The notes under the pieces are model-generated. The model ran no database searches and was not told the DNA's origin. It saw only the letters and a program-made list of their open reading frames with translations. Of a DNA stretch of 64,000 nt, positions 8,789-16,536 are shown piece by piece. Source of the DNA: an uncultured Prevotellaceae bacterium (GTDB lineage Bacteria; Bacteroidota; Bacteroidia; Bacteroidales; Bacteroidaceae); contig ONCQ01000021.1 in assembly GCA_900316355.1 (NCBI GenBank), forward strand, positions 20,298 to 84,297, written 5' to 3'. Position numbers and translations under genes: made by a program. Position 1 is the stretch's first letter; every line of letters starts with the position of its first letter.

Positions 8789-9382
8789 CTAAACGAAGCG
8801 AAGACCTTCGATCTTCGCGAGGCGGTCGTGCAGGATGGGCATCACAGAAGCACGGATGGCGAGCGTCATCTGACAGTCGTTGTCGAAGGTCTGTGAAAGG
8901 ATGGCAGGTTCCACCTCTTTGACGACGCGCATCACCTGGTTCATCAACGTGTATTCAAAGGCGACGGTAATCTGTTCATCCACCGTCTTCTCAACAATGG
9001 TTGCTGCAGCAATCGCTTCAGCTGCAGCAGCCTTGTACGCCTGTATGAGGCCGCTGGTGCCAAGCTTCACGCCGCCGAAATAGCGAACTACGATGATGAG
9101 GATGTCCGTCAGCTCATTGGAGTTGATCTGTCCGAGGATGGGCTTGCCCGCCGTGCCACTGGGCTCGCCGTTGTCGTTGGCACGGAACACGAGCCGCTCA
9201 TGCCCCAGCATATACGCATAGCAGACATGCCGCGCATCGTAGTATTTCTTGGTATGGGCAGCCACCAGCGTCTTCACCTCCTCTTCCGTAGAAACTGGAA
9301 AAGCGAAAGCAAGGAACTTACTCCTGAGTTCAGAATAAGTGCCCTCGCTTTTGGATTGTATTGTTCTGTAGCTGTCGATCAT
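8789..9382 (-). CDS. YigZ/IMPACT family protein
   Basis: This is a conserved cytosolic protein of the YigZ (UPF0029/IMPACT) family. The signature NGEPSGTAGKPILGQI and the following LTDILIIVVRYFGGVKLGTS are clear. The family is implicated in translation-stress responses or proline peptide metabolism, but its biochemical role is not settled. It has 197 residues, full length. Its ATG overlaps the DUF1015 stop by four bases (ATGA), so the two are translationally coupled at the end of the serC-serA-DUF1015 gene run. Confidence 0.88.
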   Translation of the reverse strand: MIDSYRTIQSKSEGTYSELRSKFLAFAFPVSTEEEVKTLVAAHTKKYYDARHVCYAYMLGHERLVFRANDNGEPSGTAGKPILGQINSNELTDILIIVVRYFGGVKLGTSGLIQAYKAAAAEAIAAATIVEKTVDEQITVAFEYTLMNQVMRVVKEVEPAILSQTFDNDCQMTLAIRASVMPILHDRLAKIEGLRFV

Positions 9383-10626
9383 GAAAGTTTGTGCACAACA
9401 AGTCCGCTACGGAGCTTGGGCTCGAACCAGGTGGCCTTAGGCGGCATAATCTTGCCGCTGTCGGCGATGTCCATAATCTGCTGCATCGAGACAGGATAGA
9501 GGGCGAGGGCTGCACGCATCTCACCGCTATCTACACGACGCTTCAGCTCGCCGAGGCCACGCAGGCCGCCGACGAAGTCGATGCGGTTGCTGGAGCGCAA
9601 GTCGCCGAGTTGCAGGATGTCCTGAAGGATGAGGCGACTGGAGATATCGACATCGAGAACGCCGATGGGGTCGCTGTTGTCGTAGGTGCCGTCCTTTGCC
9701 ACGAGAGAGAACCAATGGCCGTCGAGATAGAGCGAGAACTCATGCAGCTTCGCAGGCTTGTAAATCTCCGTGCCCTTGTCCACGACGGTGAAGTTCTTGC
9801 GCAGGGCATCCAGGAACTGCTCGCTCGTGAGACCGTTGAGGTCCTTGAGCACGCGGTTGTAGTCGAGAATGGTGAGCTGCGATGCCTGGAACGCAACAGC
9901 CATGAAGTAGTTGTATTCCTCGTCGCCGCGGTGGTTGGGATTCTGCTTCGCCTTCTCAGCGCCAACGAGGGCTGCAGCGGCAGAGCGGTGGTGCCCGTCG
10001 GCAATGTAGAGCGACGGCATCTTGCGGAACTCCTCGGTGATGGTGGCGATGTCGGCAGGGTCGCTGATGATCCAGAACTGATGGCGGAAGCCGTCGATGG
10101 GTGCGATGAAGTCGTACTCAGGTGCCGTGGCGGCATAGCGTTTCAGCAGGGCGTCGAGGACGGCATTGTCGGGATAGGCGAAGAAGACGGGCTCCATGTT
10201 GGCATCGTTCACGCGAACGTGCTTCATGCGGTCTTCCTCCTTGTCGCGACGTGTCAGCTCGTGCTTCTTGATGACGCCGTTCATGTAGTCATCGACATAG
10301 GCGCCGATGACAAGGCCGTACTGCGTCTTGCCGTTCATCGTCTGAGCGTAGATGTAGTAATGCTCATCCTTGTCCTGCACGAGCCAGCCTTTGTCCTGGA
10401 ACATCTGGAACTGGCGCGCTGCCTCCTCATAGACGCGAGGATCATACTCGCTGGTGCCTACGGGGAAGTTGATTTCGGGCTTGATGATGTGGTAGAGCGA
10501 CTTCTCGTTGTCGCCAGCCTCTGCCCTAGCCTCCTCGCTGTCGAGGACGTCATAGGGGCGGCTCTCGACCTGCTCCACCAGGTTCTTGGGAGGACGCAGA
10601 CCGCGGAAAGGTTTGATAGTTGCCAT
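9379..10626 (-). CDS. DUF1015 family protein
   Basis: A 415-residue cytosolic protein of the DUF1015 family, often called a putative HTH-containing kinase-like protein, although its reaction is not established. Landmarks are KPFRGLRPPKNLV at the start and PSLYIADGHHRSAAAALVG in the centre; the His pair there is the most conserved feature of the family. It lies directly downstream of serA and serC, an arrangement common in Bacteroidetes, which links it by context to serine biosynthesis. No membrane or signal segment is seen. Confidence 0.85.
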   Translation of the reverse strand: MATIKPFRGLRPPKNLVEQVESRPYDVLDSEEARAEAGDNEKSLYHIIKPEINFPVGTSEYDPRVYEEAARQFQMFQDKGWLVQDKDEHYYIYAQTMNGKTQYGLVIGAYVDDYMNGVIKKHELTRRDKEEDRMKHVRVNDANMEPVFFAYPDNAVLDALLKRYAATAPEYDFIAPIDGFRHQFWIISDPADIATITEEFRKMPSLYIADGHHRSAAAALVGAEKAKQNPNHRGDEEYNYFMAVAFQASQLTILDYNRVLKDLNGLTSEQFLDALRKNFTVVDKGTEIYKPAKLHEFSLYLDGHWFSLVAKDGTYDNSDPIGVLDVDISSRLILQDILQLGDLRSSNRIDFVGGLRGLGELKRRVDSGEMRAALALYPVSMQQIMDIADSGKIMPPKATWFEPKLRSGLVVHKLS

Positions 10627-10629
10627 ATA

Positions 10630-10782
10630 TGGACCCCCTCCTCACTCCCCCTTGTAGGGGGAAGGTGGAATGTTTTGCCACTTGGAGTTTAGGGGATTTG
10701 CATTTATAAGGTTAGACTTAAATTCAACTATTCTTGAAGGTGCCCCTCCCCTCCCTTACGGGAGGGGTCGGGGGGTGGGTCT
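10630..10782. repeat. Two GC-rich hairpin elements between serA and the DUF1015 gene
   Basis: The first copy (about 10636-10669) pairs CTCCCCCT with AGGGGGA. The second (10742-10782) pairs CCCCTCCC with GGGAGGGG around TTAC or TTA and is followed by the G-rich tail TCGGGGGGTGGGTC, abutting the serA stop. They sit inside the probable serA-DUF1015 transcript and could attenuate it or stabilise RNA ends. They belong to the same dispersed family seen at 22.6, 25.1 and 25.7 kb. Confidence 0.75.
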
Positions 10783-11700
10783 TTAATTTACCTGGAACTT
10801 GGTGATTCCCTTCTCCAAGAAGTCAACAATCTGATGGGCGGCAGCGATGCCGGCGTTGACGTTGGCCTCAGCGGTCTGCGCACCCATCTTCTTGGGCGTG
10901 GCGAAGTAGCGTCCTTCGAACTTGGCGAAGTCGGCATCGGCATCGGGCTTGATGTCGGTGACATACTTCAGGTCCTCACGCTCAGCGAGGAGAGCGAGGA
11001 GCTCGGGCTCGTTGATGACCTCCTTGCGGGCCGTGTTCACGAGGATGCCACCCTTCGGGAGCTTGTTGACGAGGGCTTTGTTGATGCTCTGCTTGGTTTC
11101 GGCCGTAGCGGGGATGTGGAGGCTGACGATGTCGCTCTGCTCAAAGAGTTCGTCCTGAGACTTGACTGCTTTCACGCCGGCAGCCTCGATGACGTCTGCG
11201 GGGCAGTAGGCATCGTAGGCCAGCACCTGCATGTCGAAGCCCTTGGCGATGCGGGCCACGTTGCGGCCCACGTTGCCGAAGGCGAGGATGCCCAGACGCT
11301 TGTCCTTCAGCTCGGTACCGCTGGTGCCATTGAAGAAGTTGCGCTTGGCATAGACGAGGAGACCGAAGACGAGTTCTGCCACGCTGTTGGCGTTCTGGCC
11401 CGGGGTGTTCATGGCCACAACCTTGTGAGCCGTAGCGGCCTCGAGGTCGATGTTGTCATATCCCGCGCCCGCGCGTACCACTATTTTAAGCTGCTTGGCA
11501 GCATCCAGGACTTCAGCATCCACCTTGTCGGAACGGATAATGAGGGCGTCGGCGTCCTTCACAGCTTCCAGCAGCTGTGCTTTCTCTGTATATTTCTCCA
11601 AGAGGGCTGTCTCATAACCGGCAGCATCGAAGACCTCTTTGATACCCTTCACGGCTACACCGCTGAAAGGCTTTTCTGTTGCAATTAAAACTTTAGCCAT
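10783..11700 (-). CDS. serA: D-3-phosphoglycerate dehydrogenase, short form
   Basis: Catalyses the first step of serine synthesis, 3-phosphoglycerate to 3-phosphohydroxypyruvate with NAD. The NAD-binding fold has GILAFGNVGRNVARIAKGF. The substrate-side NTPGQNANSVAEL and the catalytic-region SLHIPATAETK and GGILVNTARKEVINE are present. At 305 residues it lacks the C-terminal ACT domain of the E. coli enzyme, so allosteric serine inhibition by that domain is not expected. It lies downstream of serC in the same orientation, with a repeat-filled gap of 238 bases. serB is not in this window. Confidence 0.92.
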   Translation of the reverse strand: MAKVLIATEKPFSGVAVKGIKEVFDAAGYETALLEKYTEKAQLLEAVKDADALIIRSDKVDAEVLDAAKQLKIVVRAGAGYDNIDLEAATAHKVVAMNTPGQNANSVAELVFGLLVYAKRNFFNGTSGTELKDKRLGILAFGNVGRNVARIAKGFDMQVLAYDAYCPADVIEAAGVKAVKSQDELFEQSDIVSLHIPATAETKQSINKALVNKLPKGGILVNTARKEVINEPELLALLAEREDLKYVTDIKPDADADFAKFEGRYFATPKKMGAQTAEANVNAGIAAAHQIVDFLEKGITKFQVN

Positions 11701-11725
11701 AAAATCAATATAAAACTAATTACTT

Positions 11726-11925
11726 GTCACTAATACGCACAAATATATTCCCACAAATACGCAAAAATAATATATCCATTAAATACGAATTTGTGAGTTC
11801 ATATTCACGCGCATTTATGCAAGAATATTCATGCACATTTGTGGGAAAATATTTGTGCCCATTTGTGAGAGGATATTCATGCCCATTTGTGAGATGAGAG
11901 AATATTCATGCGCATTAGTGACTAA
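11726..11925. repeat. Quasi-palindromic word repeats in the serC-serA gap
   Basis: At least four imperfect copies of ATTCATGCxCATTTGTG occur (starting near 11827, 11851, 11875 and 11904). A 22-bp inverted repeat (11737-11758 against 11837-11858, one mismatch) and an outer pair (TCACTAATACGC near 11728 against GCGCATTAGTGA near 11911) would fold a serC-serA transcript into a long hairpin. No gene was found in this 238-base gap. Confidence 0.75.
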
Positions 11926-11938
11926 GCATTATTGCGAA

Positions 11939-13006
11939 TTAATGTTGTGCTTCAAACTCCTTCATGCAGGCCACGAGTGCGTTGACGCCCTCGAGGTCCA
12001 TGGCGTTGTAGCAGCTGGCACGGAAGCCACCGACATCGCGATGACCCTTCACGCCAACCATACCCTTGCTGGTAGCGAAGGCCATGAACTCATCCTGCAG
12101 CTCCTGGTATTCGGGTTTGAGGACGAAGGTGATGTTCATGCGTGAGCGGCTGTCTTCCTCGGCAGTGCCTACGAAGAGCTTGTTGCGGTCGATCTCGCCA
12201 TAGACGATTTCAGCACGCTCGATGGCACGACGCTCCATCTCCTTCACGCCACCCTGCTTCTTGATCCACTTGAGGTTCTGCAGTGCGCAGTAGATGGGCA
12301 CCGTAGGCGGTGTGTTGAACATGCTGCCCTTGCTGATGTGCGTCTGATAGTTGAGCATCGTGGGGATAGCACGGCTCACCTTGCCCACCAAGTCCTCCTT
12401 GATGATGCAGAAGGTCACGCCAGCCATAGAGAGGTTCTTCTGAGCGCCACCGTAGATCATGCCGTACTTGCTCACATCGATGGGACGGCTGAAGATATCG
12501 GAGCTCATATCAGCAATCATGGGCACGGGGCTGTCGTAGTCCTTCAGGATCTCCGTACCGTAGATGGTGTTGTTACTGGTGATATGGAAGTAGTCAGCAT
12601 CCGTGGGGATGGTGAAGTTCTTGGGGATGTAGGTGAAGTTCTTGTCCTTGCTGGAAGCCACCTCTACGACCTCGCCGAAGAGCTTAGCCTCCTTCTCGGC
12701 CTTGGTAGCCCAAACGCCTGTGTTGAGGTAGGCAGCCTTCTTCTCAAGGAAGTTGTAGGGGACCATGCAGAACTGCAGGCTGGCACCACCTCCGAGGAAG
12801 ATGACGCTGTAACCTTCGGGGATGTCCAACAGTTCCTTGAACAGGGCGACTGTTTCATCCACCACGGGCTGGAAATTCTTGGCACGGTGGCTCATTTCCA
12901 TCAAGGACAGGCCGCTGCCCTCGAAATCGAGGCACGCAGCAGCGGTAGCCTCCATCACCTCGCGGGGGAGCTTGCTGGGGCCGGCATTGAAATTGTACTT
13001 CTTCAT
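11939..13006 (-). CDS. serC: Phosphoserine aminotransferase
   Basis: PLP enzyme converting 3-phosphohydroxypyruvate plus glutamate to phosphoserine, and also used in vitamin B6 synthesis. [10 protein letters not shown] opens the protein, [10 protein letters not shown] binds PLP phosphate, [13 protein letters not shown] lies before the PLP lysine, and the lysine is in [13 protein letters not shown]-terminal [15 protein letters not shown] completes the substrate site. The 355-residue length is normal. It is the first gene of the minus-strand serine block, with its own promoter at 13,095-13,126. Confidence 0.95.
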   Translation of the reverse strand: MKKYNFNAGPSKLPREVMEATAAACLDFEGSGLSLMEMSHRAKNFQPVVDETVALFKELLDIPEGYSVIFLGGGASLQFCMVPYNFLEKKAAYLNTGVWATKAEKEAKLFGEVVEVASSKDKNFTYIPKNFTIPTDADYFHITSNNTIYGTEILKDYDSPVPMIADMSSDIFSRPIDVSKYGMIYGGAQKNLSMAGVTFCIIKEDLVGKVSRAIPTMLNYQTHISKGSMFNTPPTVPIYCALQNLKWIKKQGGVKEMERRAIERAEIVYGEIDRNKLFVGTAEEDSRSRMNITFVLKPEYQELQDEFMAFATSKGMVGVKGHRDVGGFRASCYNAMDLEGVNALVACMKEFEAQH

Positions 13007-13094
13007 GAGATTTTTGTGTTGATGAGTTTATTGGGTTGATGATGTTTCATATTGAGTGACAGAGAGGAGCACATGCGTGCTCGCTTTCAGCCGA

Positions 13095-13126
13095 CAAATT
13101 TACGCCTTTTCTACCACTCAACCAAA
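13095..13126 (-). promoter_or_regulatory. Promoter for the serC block
   Basis: Minus-strand -33 TTTG is the complement of 13123-13126. A 20-bp spacer separates it from -7 TAAATTTG (complement of 13095-13102). It leaves a leader of about 80 bases before serC. Confidence 0.7.
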
Positions 13127-13192
13127 TTTTGAAGGAAAAATCGCGCGCGAGCAAACATTTTTAAATAGAAGGCGCAAAAAAACGTTCTTTTC

Positions 13193-13223
13193 TTTGTCAT
13201 TTGACGGGAAACGCCTATCTTTG
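13193..13223 (+). promoter_or_regulatory. Promoter for the coiled-coil secreted protein gene
   Basis: TTTG at 13193-13196, a 19-bp spacer and TATCTTTG at 13216-13223 make a textbook Bacteroidetes promoter about 48 bases before the ATG. Confidence 0.8.
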
Positions 13224-13270
13224 CCCCATATTTAGTCTAATTATCTATTAATACCTAAAACGCTACAACT

Positions 13271-13801
13271 ATGAAAAGATTTTGGATGATTGCTGCCATG
13301 GCTCTTGCATTGCCGATGGCCATGAATGCTCAAGACGTAGAGCCTATTCAGCCCAGTGTTCTTGGCAATTCCACCGTGGAGTCCGCACAACAGCGCACGG
13401 CAGAAATCAAAGCCAGCGTGGAAGCTGCCAAGGACAATGCACAACAGGCTGCACAAGCGCACAAAGACGCCAAGGCAGATATCGAGAACCTGAAGCGCGA
13501 CCTGCAATCAGCTGAGCAAGAGGCAGAAGCTGCCAAGCAGGCTGTAAAGGATGCCAAGCAGAACGTGAAGACAGCTCAGACCAATGAGAAGAACGCCAAG
13601 CAGAAGGTAAAGGACATCAAAGGGCAGATCAAGCAGATGGAGAATGCTGCCAAACAAGCCAAGAAGGATGCTGCCGCCGCCAAGAAGGCTCACAAGGAAG
13701 AGCAGGCCCGCCTGAAAGCTCAGCAAAAGGCTGAGAAGGCTCGCATACAAGCAGAGAAAGCCGAGCAGAAGGCACGCAAGGCCGCTGCAAAGGTGAAATA
13801 A
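13271..13801 (+). CDS. Secreted Ala/Lys-rich coiled-coil protein, function unknown
   Basis: A 176-residue protein with a signal peptide (MKRFWMIAAMALALPMAMNA, cleavage near residue 21). The rest, from about residue 38 to the end, is almost pure Ala, Lys, Glu and Gln in a heptad-like pattern (for example AKQAVKDAKQNVKTAQTNEK), with no cysteine or aromatic residue. A long, highly charged helix in the periplasm is predicted. It may be a spacer or scaffold, or bind the outer membrane or peptidoglycan, but no family is recognised. It has its own strong promoter and is followed after 38 bases by the phosphohexomutase gene. Confidence 0.7.
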   Translation: MKRFWMIAAMALALPMAMNAQDVEPIQPSVLGNSTVESAQQRTAEIKASVEAAKDNAQQAAQAHKDAKADIENLKRDLQSAEQEAEAAKQAVKDAKQNVKTAQTNEKNAKQKVKDIKGQIKQMENAAKQAKKDAAAAKKAHKEEQARLKAQQKAEKARIQAEKAEQKARKAAAKVK

Positions 13802-13839
13802 AGAAATTCAAGGAGTTACAGAAGTATAATTAGAATAAT

Positions 13840-15585
13840 ATGGATATCGAATTGATTAAATCCTGCGAGGCTAAGGCCAAGGAGTGGCTCGCCTCGCCCG
13901 TGTATGACGAACAGACGAAGGCCGAAGTCAAGGCGCTCCTCGATGCCGAGGACAAGACAGCGCTCGTGGATGCTTTCTATCAGAGTTTGGAATTCGGCAC
14001 GGGTGGTCTGCGCGGCATCATGGGTGCAGGCACAAATCGCATGAACCGCTACATCGTAGGCGCTGCCACACAGGGCTTCGCCAACTATATCAACAAGGCT
14101 TTTGCCGGCAAGAAAGACATCGCTGTCGTCGTGGGGCACGACTGCCGCAACCATGGTCGCGAGTTTGCTGAGACCGTGGCTAACATCTTCTCCGCCAACG
14201 GCATCAAGGTCTATCTCTTCGAGAGCCTCCGCCCCACCCCTGAGATCAGCTTCGCCATCCGTCAGCTGAAGGCACAGGCAGGTGTCAACGTGACCGCCAG
14301 CCACAACCCGAAGGAGTACAACGGCTACAAGGCTTACTGGGAAGATGGCGCACAGGTGCTGGCTCCCCACGACACGGGCATCATCGACGAGGTCAACAAG
14401 GTGAGCGTGGATGATGTGAAATGGGAAGGCAACCCCGACCTGATTCAGATCATCGGCGGCGAGATGGACTGGGACTACCTGCAGGCTGTCAAGGAAGCCA
14501 TGGTAGATCAAGAGGTCATCAACCGCCAGAAGGACTTGAACATCGTCTATACCCCGCTGCACGGCACAGGCCGCGTCATCATCCCCGAGGCATTGCGCTC
14601 ATGGGGCTTCCAGAACATCCATGTGGTGCCCGAGCAGATGGTCATCGACGGCAACTTCCCCACCGTCGTCAGCCCGAATCCCGAGAACTCCGAGGCCATG
14701 ACCCTGGGCATGAAGCTGGGCACGAAGCTCAACGCAGACCTGGTGATAGCCTCCGACCCCGATGCTGACCGTCTGGCCATCGTATGCCGCAACCCGAAGG
14801 GTGAATGGGAAATCCTCAACGGCAACCAGACGTGCATGATGTTCGCCTGGTACATCATCGCCAACAAGAAGAAGCTCGGTCAGCTCAAGGGCAACGAGTT
14901 CCTGGTGAAGACCATCGTGACCACAGAAATCATCAAGAAGATTGCCGACAAGAACGGTGTGGAGATGATGGACTGCTACACGGGCTTCAAGTGGATTGCC
15001 GCCCTCATCCGTGAGAACGAAGGCATCAAGAAGTACATCGGTGGCGGCGAGGAGAGCTTCGGTTTCCTGCCCTTCGACAAGGTTCGCGACAAGGACAGCC
15101 CCGCCAGCATCTGCCTCATCTGCGAGATTGCTGCATGGGCCAAGGACAACGGCAAGACGCTCTACGACCTGCTCATGGATATCTACCTCGAGTATGGTTT
15201 CACGCTCAATCACACCATCAACGTGGTGCGTCCGGGCAAGACCGGTGCCGACGAGATCAAGCAGATGATGGTGGACTTCCGCGGCAGCAAGGCTCCCAAG
15301 ATGCTCGCAGGTTCCAAGGTCATCTGCACGAAGGACTATCAGGCACTGACCGCTACCGACGACAAGGGCAACGTGACAAAGCTCGACATGCCCGCCAAGA
15401 GCAACGTTCTGCAATGGTTCACAGAGAGTGGCATCAAGATTAGCGTGCGCCCCAGCGGTACAGAGCCTAAGATCAAGTTCTATATCGAGGCTCCCGCCGA
15501 GATGCAATGCCCGAAGTGCTACACCTCAGCAACAGCTGAAGCCATGGCACAGGTGGAGGCCATCAAGAAAGACCTGGGCATCTGA
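13840..15585 (+). CDS. Alpha-D-phosphohexomutase (phosphoglucomutase/phosphomannomutase)
   Basis: Cytosolic enzyme interconverting hexose 1- and 6-phosphates. All four active-site loops are visible: the phosphoserine loop TASHNPKEYNGYK, the metal loop DPDADR, the sugar-specificity loop GGEESFGF, and the phosphate-binding C-terminal SVRPSGTEPKIKFY. At 581 residues it has the long form typical of phosphoglucomutase/phosphopentomutase-type enzymes in Bacteroidetes. Glucose versus mannose preference cannot be decided by eye. Its stop overlaps the next ATG (TGATG), so it is coupled to the NudC-like gene. Confidence 0.92.
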   Translation: MDIELIKSCEAKAKEWLASPVYDEQTKAEVKALLDAEDKTALVDAFYQSLEFGTGGLRGIMGAGTNRMNRYIVGAATQGFANYINKAFAGKKDIAVVVGHDCRNHGREFAETVANIFSANGIKVYLFESLRPTPEISFAIRQLKAQAGVNVTASHNPKEYNGYKAYWEDGAQVLAPHDTGIIDEVNKVSVDDVKWEGNPDLIQIIGGEMDWDYLQAVKEAMVDQEVINRQKDLNIVYTPLHGTGRVIIPEALRSWGFQNIHVVPEQMVIDGNFPTVVSPNPENSEAMTLGMKLGTKLNADLVIASDPDADRLAIVCRNPKGEWEILNGNQTCMMFAWYIIANKKKLGQLKGNEFLVKTIVTTEIIKKIADKNGVEMMDCYTGFKWIAALIRENEGIKKYIGGGEESFGFLPFDKVRDKDSPASICLICEIAAWAKDNGKTLYDLLMDIYLEYGFTLNHTINVVRPGKTGADEIKQMMVDFRGSKAPKMLAGSKVICTKDYQALTATDDKGNVTKLDMPAKSNVLQWFTESGIKISVRPSGTEPKIKFYIEAPAEMQCPKCYTSATAEAMAQVEAIKKDLGI

Positions 15586-16466
15586 TGAAGACCATTTGGG
15601 CTTGCCTCTGTGCAGGCGACATATTATTAAGGAGAGAGGGCGCTGACGGCGCCTTCTCTCTTCCCTATGGGGACGAGCCGCCCGTGGCGCTGCAGCCCTG
15701 GAGCAACATCACGACATTGAAGGATTTATCCTTAAATTCGGAAATAGCCCTGAGGGTTGTACGCCTGGACAAACCCGTGGTGGGCGTTGAGGGCTTGGAG
15801 ATGATGGGGCTCAGGAAGTCCCACGCCGTGCTCAGTCCTAAGGAGTACCAACTGGCCAGCAAGGCAGCCGAACTGCTCTATTGGGACCAGAACACCAAGT
15901 ATTGCGGCGTGTGTGGTGCCCCCACCAAATGGATGACGGACATCAGCAAGAAATGCCCCGAATGCGGCAAAGAATGGTGGCCAAGCCCCTCCACAGCGAT
16001 TATTGTGAGGGTTTGTAGAATGAGACAATCGGACAATTTACAATCGGACAATTGCAATAAAGGGAACGCTATACAATCGTCAAATTGTGAATCGTCAAAT
16101 TGTGAATCGTCAAATTGTCAAATTTCCGAAGTCCTCTTGGTTCGCGCCCGCAACTTCCGCGGCAACCACTACGGACTGGTGGCCGGCTTCCTTGAGACAG
16201 GCGAGTCGCTGGAAGAATGCGTGGAGCGTGAATTGCGGGAGGAAGTGGGCATTCGCATCAAGAACCTGAAGTACTTTGGCTCGCAACCATGGCCCTACCC
16301 TTTCGGCCTCATGGTAGGCTTCACAGCCGACTATGCCGACGGCGACATCCATCTGCAGAAAGAAGAGCTCACGGAAGGCGGCTGGTTCACACGCGACAAC
16401 ATGCCACCCATCCCTGACAAGGCCTCTATAGCCCGTATGCTGATTGACGACTGGCTCAACCGTTAA
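15585..16466 (+). CDS. nudC: NAD(H) diphosphatase, NudC-like Nudix hydrolase with an in-frame repeat insertion
   Basis: Hydrolyses NAD(H) to NMN and AMP and may decap NAD-capped RNA. A zinc ribbon (YCGVCG then KCPECG) precedes the Nudix box GFLETGESLEECVERELREEVGI. The family tag SQPWPYP follows, diagnostic for the NADH-diphosphatase branch. Between the zinc ribbon strand (TAIIVRV) and VLLVRARNFRG there is an insertion of about 35 residues made of repeats (SSNCE SSNCE SSNCQ). It is in frame, so the protein is probably still made. The start overlaps the mutase stop. Confidence 0.88.
   Translation: MKTIWACLCAGDILLRREGADGAFSLPYGDEPPVALQPWSNITTLKDLSLNSEIALRVVRLDKPVVGVEGLEMMGLRKSHAVLSPKEYQLASKAAELLYWDQNTKYCGVCGAPTKWMTDISKKCPECGKEWWPSPSTAIIVRVCRMRQSDNLQSDNCNKGNAIQSSNCESSNCESSNCQISEVLLVRARNFRGNHYGLVAGFLETGESLEECVERELREEVGIRIKNLKYFGSQPWPYPFGLMVGFTADYADGDIHLQKEELTEGGWFTRDNMPPIPDKASIARMLIDDWLNR
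16015..16130 (+). repeat. In-frame word-repeat insertion inside nudC
   Basis: A 15-bp unit TCGTCAAATTGTGAA is repeated three times in tandem (16077-16121, last unit one change). Just upstream CAATCGGACAATT occurs twice. The block is AT-rich against its GC-rich host gene, carries no stop, and interrupts the protein between conserved strands. Confidence 0.85.
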
Positions 16467-16492
16467 GCAGCAGAGACCATACCCTGCAACAG

Positions 16493-16534
16493 AAAAGGGA
16501 CCGTGTCAGATGAATGACTCAGTCCCCTTTTTTA
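16493..16534. terminator. Bidirectional terminator between nudC and the CotH gene
   Basis: AAAAGGGAC and GTCCCCTTTTTT flank a 20-base loop, with A and T runs on both sides. The convergent neighbours both end here. Confidence 0.75.
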
Positions 16535-16536
16535 TA

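Noticed and set aside
9391-10692. Long plus-strand frame (433 codons) opposite the DUF1015 gene
   Set aside because: It mirrors a gene with known family motifs; GC-rich codons often leave the complementary frame open. The product has no recognisable domain.
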